A stretch of DNA of 64,000 nt from Pseudeuparius sepicola. Its lineage: Eukaryota; Arthropoda; Insecta; Coleoptera; Anthribidae. The stretch is taken from assembly GCA_963920635.1 (NCBI GenBank), contig OY987301.1:46971820-47035819 (forward strand), read 5' to 3'. Both the position numbers and the translations under genes were made by a program. The stretch's first letter is position 1; the number at the start of each line of letters is the position of its first letter. This document shows positions 58,041 through 64,000 of this stretch, piece by piece. The notes under the pieces are model-generated. The model did not search any database. It saw nothing but the letters and a program-made list of their open reading frames with translations, and had not been told where the DNA came from.

Positions 58041-58789
58041 TATTTCATTGTTCTTGCATCATTGCAAAGTTTAATAGTATGTTCGTTGTTGTAGGGTAGG
58101 TATTGTTTCTATATTCAGTTTCTAAATTTCTGGTACCTACCTAGTAGAAATAAATAAGTAAGTAGATGATTATACCCAGAGACCCTTTCTAAAATTGTCA
58201 GTTATTTGTTATGAGTTATAACTAATAACAAAGGTTGGACAACGCTCTATCTCTTTGGCTTTATAAGCCAATTGAGTTAAATTTTTTTGTGGAGACAGTT
58301 TCTGCTGTGGCGATAAACCAATAAAAAAACCCAAAACGTGCAAAAAGGATCTCGGTATAAGTAGACATCGTTACGATTTTGTAGTGTTACCAATTCCTAC
58401 CGGTAACTCACCGCTTTTGAATAATATTATAAATAATAGTGTAATATAAAAATTATGAGAAATCCTCAAGCAAATGCTGCAACAATACAATGCTTGCCAT
58501 TTGTAGAATTAAGATTGACAACACCGATAAAATGCAAATGAGAGATAAATATTTCTTATTTATTTATAACCTTCAACCGAGTTTTCAATAATAATATTGA
58601 ACAATGAAATGTGTACAGCGCTCATCTTTCAACAATAGAAACAATAATTATACCTGTCAAAAACTTCTTCTCCACTCTTGTCTAAGCTAAAACTTGAAAC
58701 CACATATCGTGAAAGAGCTTCTACGAAATCCTGATGATTTAGATACTAGTTTAGTTTCTATTTACTTCTTTTCTTTCCCATTTCTGAAG
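58041..58789. other. unannotated AT-rich sequence
   Basis: Nothing recognised. Confidence 0.4.
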
Positions 58790-58925
58790 ACAGCAGAATG
58801 CGCTTATCAACTTCCGGAAACAAACTGCCGCAATTACAATTAGTGGGTAAACTTCCTGAGGTTGCACCGTCGTTCTCCAGTGGAACTTCATCGCGGTGAA
58901 AACTAATAAATCTCGAGGGTGTTAG
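58790..58925. repeat. dispersed repeat, second copy of 57880-58040
   Basis: Collinear with the first copy over about 110 bp, diverged. Confidence 0.6.
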
Positions 58926-59007
58926 CCCTGGAAAACCCATTAATAATTGTCAGAAAACCATTGGTCGCATTGCACGGCAAGCTTATTATGTTAAAGCAAT
59001 TATTATA

Positions 59008-59230
59008 CAGGGTGATTCAAAAACAAATTTTGCACTATCATAGTGATAATCTACAAAAAAACAAATTAACCCGTGCTTTTCTTTTTGCTCACAGGTCCGG
59101 ATTAAGGAAGATACGAGCCTTTAAAAATGGCCATTAATTTCAGTTTTCGGTCATAATTTCTGAACCGATTGACTGATGTACAGATGCAAAAAATAGGTCT
59201 ACATTACCTAATAATATAGCCAAAGGACAC
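59008..59230. mobile_element. single-ended CAGGGTGATTCAAAAACAAA fragment
   Basis: Left end CAGGGTGATTCAAAAACAAA after TA; the right end is not found. A further lone 'tacagggtgaatctaag' lies near 59486. Confidence 0.5.
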
Positions 59231-59640
59231 CGTACAAATTAGACGTAGGTACCTATTTTGTTTCCGTGAAACTGCAATTGCAATTGATAATTTAATATGT
59301 TGTTTTCGGTGGTATAAGGAAACTTTTTTACCCTTGCTCTATAGCTGGCAAACCTCAGAGTGAGTCAGAAATAATAATTTGGTATTAAACATAATTTCTC
59401 GTTTATCATTTCTGTTGACTTACATTTCATGTTTTATATTCTAATAAAACCCTTGACTTACATAGTAATTTCTAAATAAATTCTGTACAGGGTGAATCTA
59501 AGTCTATAATATCACACTTTACTGACCGTATCAGTTATTAATGAAATGATAATTTATCCGAATTATAAGGCAGCACCGTTCCGATGAACGAGTACCTAAA
59601 CTTAACTAAACACTGACAACACCCACCAAACTGCACTATT

Positions 59641-59953
59641 ACAATTTCCCAACCTTCCATATTTTATTTATTTATTGCAAGAATAATTATTCTTTTTTGG
59701 AAAGATAAACAAAATTAACGATACCCCAACAAGAATCTCTAGGTTAAGCGTTTCAGAACAACAGAGAGAGCAGGAACGATAAAAAAGGATAGAAACATGA
59801 TAAGTTCGCTACCAAGAAAATCTAGCAAAAATCAAATCGCTGCTGAACCGAGGGCAGCGATAGCTAGCGCTATCTGTCATTTCTGCCCGTTCAATGCACA
59901 TTGACGTAAAGCGCTGGAAGCGATTACAGATTTGGGAGCGCATTGAACGCAAC
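59641..59953 (-). mobile_element. inverted, partial copy of the 62979 MITE
   Basis: Runs in reverse complement to 62979-63280: 'caatttcccaaccttccat', 'aataattattcttttttgg', 'ctaccaagaaaatctagcaaaaatcaaatcgct' and the terminal 'attgaacgcaac' near 59942-59953. The other terminus is missing. Confidence 0.75.
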
Positions 59954-60183
59954 GAAATAAGTCATATATTGTCATCATTATTTATTTTCGAAATAAAAAT
60001 GTATCATGTTTCTTACATTTTTATCTTTTCGTTTTCAAAGAAGTATAATAGAAAATATATCGTTCATTACTGAGTTCATTATACGTCCAGAAATAGATTG
60101 CTTGCATAATTTCCCGTTTTCGGGTCGGCTCTCACGAGAATTTGACACATGCGCACGGAAAAATCCTTATTTCCAGACTCGTA

Positions 60184-61688
60184 CAGTGGCGGCGATAAGG
60201 ATTCGGCCCCCCCTCCCGCCAAATTTTGCCAGGATGCATACATGTGGTAATAAAATATGGAAATACCGAAATTTTGTCTAAGATGCTAAATTATAAGAAA
60301 AAAGCTCGGATATATAAATTTTATTTTAAGTTTTTCTACCTACCTGGGAAATGTTCTGTATTATAGGGAGTATTATAGCGTAGTTTAACAAAAACTGGGC
60401 ATGTCTAATGTCTCACATTTTATTTTATAAATGGGACATGATTTAATATTACATAATAATATATTTATTTATTTTGATATTTATATTACAAAATATTTTA
60501 TAAAGAAAAATATTTATTAAGTAAAATAAAAGGGACTCCGCCACTCCGAATAATACAAATACCCTTATTTAAATCTTACCATTGCTAAAACCTGTCTGGT
60601 GCTTAGTAAAATAAACTTTTTATCATAAACAGCGAAAACTATGACATTGTTAAGGAGCCAACCTCCAATGCAAAAAAAAATCATTCAAATCGAATCATAA
60701 ATTCAGAAAAAAAAACAGCATGAAATAAGTGGCACATTTATGATGTTGCGTTAATTTTGTCCAGGAGTTTATTTATTTTGATATTTATATTACAAAATAT
60801 TTTTCAAAGAAAAATATTTATTAAGTATAATAAAAGGGACTCCGCCACTCCGAATAATACAAATACCCTTATCTACTAATTGCTTTAAATATTAAATCTT
60901 ACCATTGCTAAAATCTGTCTGGTGCTTAGTAAAAAAAACATCGCAGAATTGATGTATTGGTTGTATATAAAAATTCAAAATTCCGCTATTATTAATTTGT
61001 CCTATTAATTATTATACGCCAATTTTTAAGCTAAAAAGGAGCTACCAACTCAGGGACGGACGGCACACCAAACCCCCTAATCTCAATATCATCGCCCGTA
61101 ACTTGGAAGAAAAAATAAATCGAAAATTTGATTAAAAAAATAGCTCTTTTACTAGTGTTGAATTAAGTATAAATTAATTTCAGAAAAATTGTCTAAATAA
61201 AGTTAATTGACTCTGCTACAAACGCACAATCGGTCAGCAAAAGTCGTAAAAAATGGTCAAAATATACAGGCAAGATAAAAAAACGTGCACATAATAGGTT
61301 ATTACAAAAAAAAAATCACAAATCTTAGTTCGAAGTAACAGAGTGTACAAAAGTACTCAACAATAGAAGTGAATATTTTTCGTAATAATTACCTCTATAC
61401 AAGTTTAAAAGAGAAACTAAAGGCACTTCAAATAAACGCACAAAATTGGACAAAAAAATGATATTTTTTTGTGTTTTTCGGGGTGTTTTAATAATTTCCT
61501 CACAATCTGCTCATGGTCTCCTGAAATAAAAATCTTCTAAGTCGTTTGGTCGACACCGATTTTCAGCCTAATAGCGTTAATATTTAGCAAAAATTAATAT
61601 TAGTGGATAGATCAGTTTTTAGGGGCCCCTTCCGGAGCTGGGGCCCTCCCGCACAGCGGGCTCTGCGGGCGCCTTATCGCCGCCAGTG
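60184..61688. mobile_element. hAT element with perfect 8-bp target duplication
   Basis: Ends CAGTGGCGGCGATAAGG and, in reverse complement, CACTGGCGGCGATAAGG. GACTCGTA flanks it exactly on both sides (60176-60183 and 61689-61696). Both subterminal regions are C/G-rich. The 1.5-kb interior has no transposase frame and contains a 300-bp direct duplication. Non-autonomous and apparently young, as the duplication is unmutated. Confidence 0.9.
60470..60960. repeat. direct duplication, about 150-190 bp units at 300-bp spacing
   Basis: 'ttttgatatttatattacaaaatattt' through 'aaagggactccgccactccgaataatac' to 'gtctggtgcttagtaaaa' occurs from about 60472 and again from about 60774. The second copy has a 22-bp insertion. 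It lies within the hAT element. Confidence 0.85.
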
Positions 61689-61696
61689 GACTCGTA

Positions 61697-62975
61697 ATGA
61701 AATATATTATTTTCTTTGCGACGTTTTTTCCTGTACCTATAGGAGTGATATCAACAAATTTTATTAGAATAAGCTGTTAGAATAAAAAATTATCAAGTTT
61801 CCTAATAATCAGCTTACTTTGATCATTGAATAAGATCAATGCTTTGATCCTTTCTAACTTTCGACATTTGCACTATTTTCTGGCAGGTAAAATAGTATAA
61901 GTAGTTGTGAAGAATTTGTGGTTCCAGTCAAAGGCGAGGTGAGCGGAGTATGGTTTTCCAAAAGCCCAAACGTGTTCTAAAACACGAAAACTTCTAAACT
62001 TTAAAATGTTAAATCCGAATCCAGAAACCTTTTTTGTTAGAAGTAATCTATAGCAACCGAATCAAGATATTATTAATTATTATGCTCTAATATGCGGCTT
62101 AACAGCTTTCTGATTGGCCGAAGCCGTCCGAAGCCTACGGATTGTTGGAATGATGTTTTTTCTTCTAACATACTTTTTTGTTGTAAAAAGGTATTTTCTA
62201 AGATAGTATTAGAGAAATCATTTTTTCTAAAAGATATAAAATAAATTTATTAAAAGTTGTTTTCGAAAATGCAAAAAGTAGGTATAGGATTTGGCATTTA
62301 GAAGTAATACCTATTTTTAAATTGCAAATAAATTACATTTATTTTAAAAATGCATCTTTAACGAAAAATGGGTTTCATCTCCAAATAATGAAATTGTAGA
62401 AGATGAGAATAAATTAAAGTAAACCGATTATTACGACATTTTGCAACAAATGGTAACTTGTATAATGCCCAACAAATTATTCCAATAAAAGACTTGGAAT
62501 AGCTTTATTTTGACGCGTGGGTGGTAGTTTTTTGTGGACAACCGCAGTTGGATATATTACCTTTAAAACAATTTCAGTTATAGCTTCCTATCAACCTATT
62601 TTTATTTTAGATTGTTATTCCAATTTCCATATTATTCCTTTCACCAGAACACATTATTGGGCACTGATGCGTATCCTGTTTTTTCCTGCATTAACATATT
62701 AGTTTGGGGTTTTCGCCCCGGGCTTTCGGCAGTTTGGCTCCCGTCATTTATCATCATATTCGCGCATAACGACCATGATTAATTCGCAAAGTTACAAGGG
62801 TCAAAGCATGACTTGAAGGGAAGAAAGCCCGCCCTGGCTTTTGCGAGAGAAGGTTGCTGGCTTATAATTCACACGAATTGGATCAGGCATTCATTTTATG
62901 AACGGCGGGAGGAAAAATTTAAAATAAGTATAGAAGCACAGGACGAAAACAGTTCGTTTGCGTGAAAAAAGAAAT
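61697..62975. other. unannotated AT-rich sequence
   Basis: No gene recognised; the GC-rich patch at 62700-62870 has no motif. Confidence 0.4.
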
Positions 62976-62978
62976 ATT

Positions 62979-63510
62979 GGTTGCGTTCAATCCTTGTTCA
63001 TAAAAAGGGTTCTATGCACTCCCAGATCTGTAATCGCTGCCAGCACTTTACTATCGCTGCCATCAGTTCGGTAGCGATTTCATTTTTGCTAGATTTTCTT
63101 GGTAGCAGACTTATGTTTCATCCTTTTTTTTATCTTTCCTGCTCTCTGATATTCTGAAATGCTTAACCACAAAATTCTTGATGGGGTATCGCAAATTTTA
63201 TTTATTTCTCCAAAAAAGAATAATTATTCACTCAACAAATAAACAAAAAATGGAAGGTTGGGAAATTGTAAGAGACAATTGTGGAAAAGTGGTTATAACT
63301 GCTTCTTGTATCACCAACTTTGTGCAGTTTCTTATTATTTCTTGGCCGTCATTATACAAATTTATAAATTGGTCGTTCAACGTACTACGGCAGCGATTAC
63401 AGAGCTATCAAAGGTTGACAGATAGCGCTAGCTAGCGATTACAAAAATTTGGCCTGCATTGAACCGGCACCGTCGCATTATCATTGAGACGGTGCCGATT
63501 GAACGCAACC
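62979..63510. mobile_element. GGTTGCGTTCAATC MITE, Harbinger-like, ATT duplication
   Basis: Ends GGTTGCGTTCAATC and its complement, with ATT on both sides (62976-62978, 63511-63513). Contains 'cgattacag' and 'tagcgctagctagcg' motifs. A 33-bp scar plus 7-bp repeat sits in the right terminal repeat. Confidence 0.82.
63458..63504. mobile_element. 33-bp excision scar of the P-like element, 7-bp direct repeats
   Basis: 63465-63497 starts CGGCACCGTCGCATTA and ends with the complement of CGGCACCGTCTCAATGA. Flanks are ATTGAAC twice (63458-63464, 63498-63504). In reverse complement it equals the first 17 nt of the 18459-19282 element (one difference) joined to its last 16 nt. It interrupts the terminal repeat of the MITE at 62979-63510. 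Confidence 0.85.
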
Positions 63511-63513
63511 ATT

Positions 63514-63779
63514 GCTTGAGATAACGACGTGTCCTGTCAGTTTGATTGCTAGCTGCGTAAGTGGTTGTCTACAATAATTATTTTATAAACAGATTATTAA
63601 TCCTTGCCTAGGAGGGCCTGCCGATATAAACAGCAGGCGTTTATAATTACCCTCGTTTCTCTCAAGGTCGCCTGTATGTTCGGTATTTTTGCGTGACCCA
63701 AGTTCACAAGCGTATATTCCAATCTTTGGAGGCCAAATTTCGCGTAGGGCAGATAAGTGCCCCACACTTATCGAACGAC
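63514..63779. other. unannotated sequence
   Basis: No motif recognised. Confidence 0.4.
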
Positions 63780-63960
63780 GCTATAATAGGTAAAGGCCCT
63801 TCTGTCGTTTCAGCCATTTTCCGATTTAGGTTGACTCGGGTCGGGATTCGAATCTGGCAAGCAACCTACGATGAGGAGGAGAGTTCACTCTCGGCACGGA
63901 TCGGCGCCCTCTTGGCTCTTGGAGTCGGCTCAGTTTCCGACGTGTAGGTATAGCTTATTC
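63780..63960 (-). mobile_element. possible second 3' end of the 49390 retrotransposon family
   Basis: 'ttttccgattt.ggt', 'cgggtcgg' and '.aagcaacc..ctac.a.gaggagg' recur in the same order as 49460-49530. GC-rich against the AT-rich background. Short and patchy, so tentative. Confidence 0.35.
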
Positions 63961-64000
63961 TCTGCTGTAAGTGCTGAGTCACGTCATCGTCATTGAGGGG

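Noticed and set aside
63840..63870. tRNA T-loop-like GGGATTCGAATCTGG
   Set aside because: No acceptor stem or anticodon arm could be placed around it; the sequence is better explained as part of a retrotransposon 3' region.
1..64000. CRISPR arrays, bacterial operons or phage genes
   Set aside because: No regularly spaced repeats, no dense coding and no bacterial-type signals; all recognised proteins are eukaryotic transposon or retroelement pieces.

Overview
This window looks like gene-poor, AT-rich nuclear DNA of an arthropod, most probably an insect. The reasons are degraded Tc1/mariner, hAT, pogo and P-like transposase pieces of types common in insects, recurring GTAGGTACCTAC-like motifs, and no long open frame or compact gene packing anywhere. 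I find no intact host gene, tRNA or full rRNA gene. Nearly all interpretable sequence is mobile DNA, most of it broken. The species cannot be named from this alone.

Layout. 0-9 kb: a 33-bp palindromic scar, a small MITE, then a nested set of elements (3316-8418) with a 3.5-kb element in one arm and another in the centre. 9-13 kb: three foldback elements, one carrying a transposase C-terminal piece. 13-17 kb: a transposase helix-turn-helix relic, a foldback and a TTCGAA-rich tract. 17.6-19.8 kb: a foldback interrupted by an 824-bp P-like element with a THAP exon. 20-29 kb: more foldbacks, a CATA microsatellite and an inverted duplication of a Tc1 transposase end. 30-31.6 kb: an internally deleted pogo-type element. 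34-38 kb: poorly understood sequence with a candidate LTR. 39.8-45.3 kb: mariner and Tc1 pseudogenes and a hAT element. 45.4-49 kb: a 5S-like segment, a second 33-bp scar, a GCCAT-rich tandem repeat and foldbacks. 49.4-50.4 kb: a non-LTR retrotransposon 3' end with RNase H. 53.9-57.6 kb: a tandem repeat split by a three-layer nested palindrome. 59.6-63.5 kb: a hAT element with exact target duplication and Harbinger-like MITEs, one holding a third 33-bp scar.

Most foldbacks begin CAGGGTG (or CAGTGTG) and are flanked by TA, as expected for Tc1/mariner-superfamily elements; two contain transposase pieces of that superfamily. They repeatedly insert into each other, which produces the nested palindromes.

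The most interesting signal is three loci (300, 47424, 63465), each exactly 33 bp, nearly palindromic, and flanked by perfect 7-bp direct repeats. The one at 63465 equals 17 nt of one end plus 16 nt of the other end of the P-like element at 18459-19282, which also has a 7-bp duplication. This is what is expected if P-type transposase cuts about 17 nt inside the element end and the break is rejoined. I read the three as excision scars; two of them belong to a second family whose parent is not in this window.
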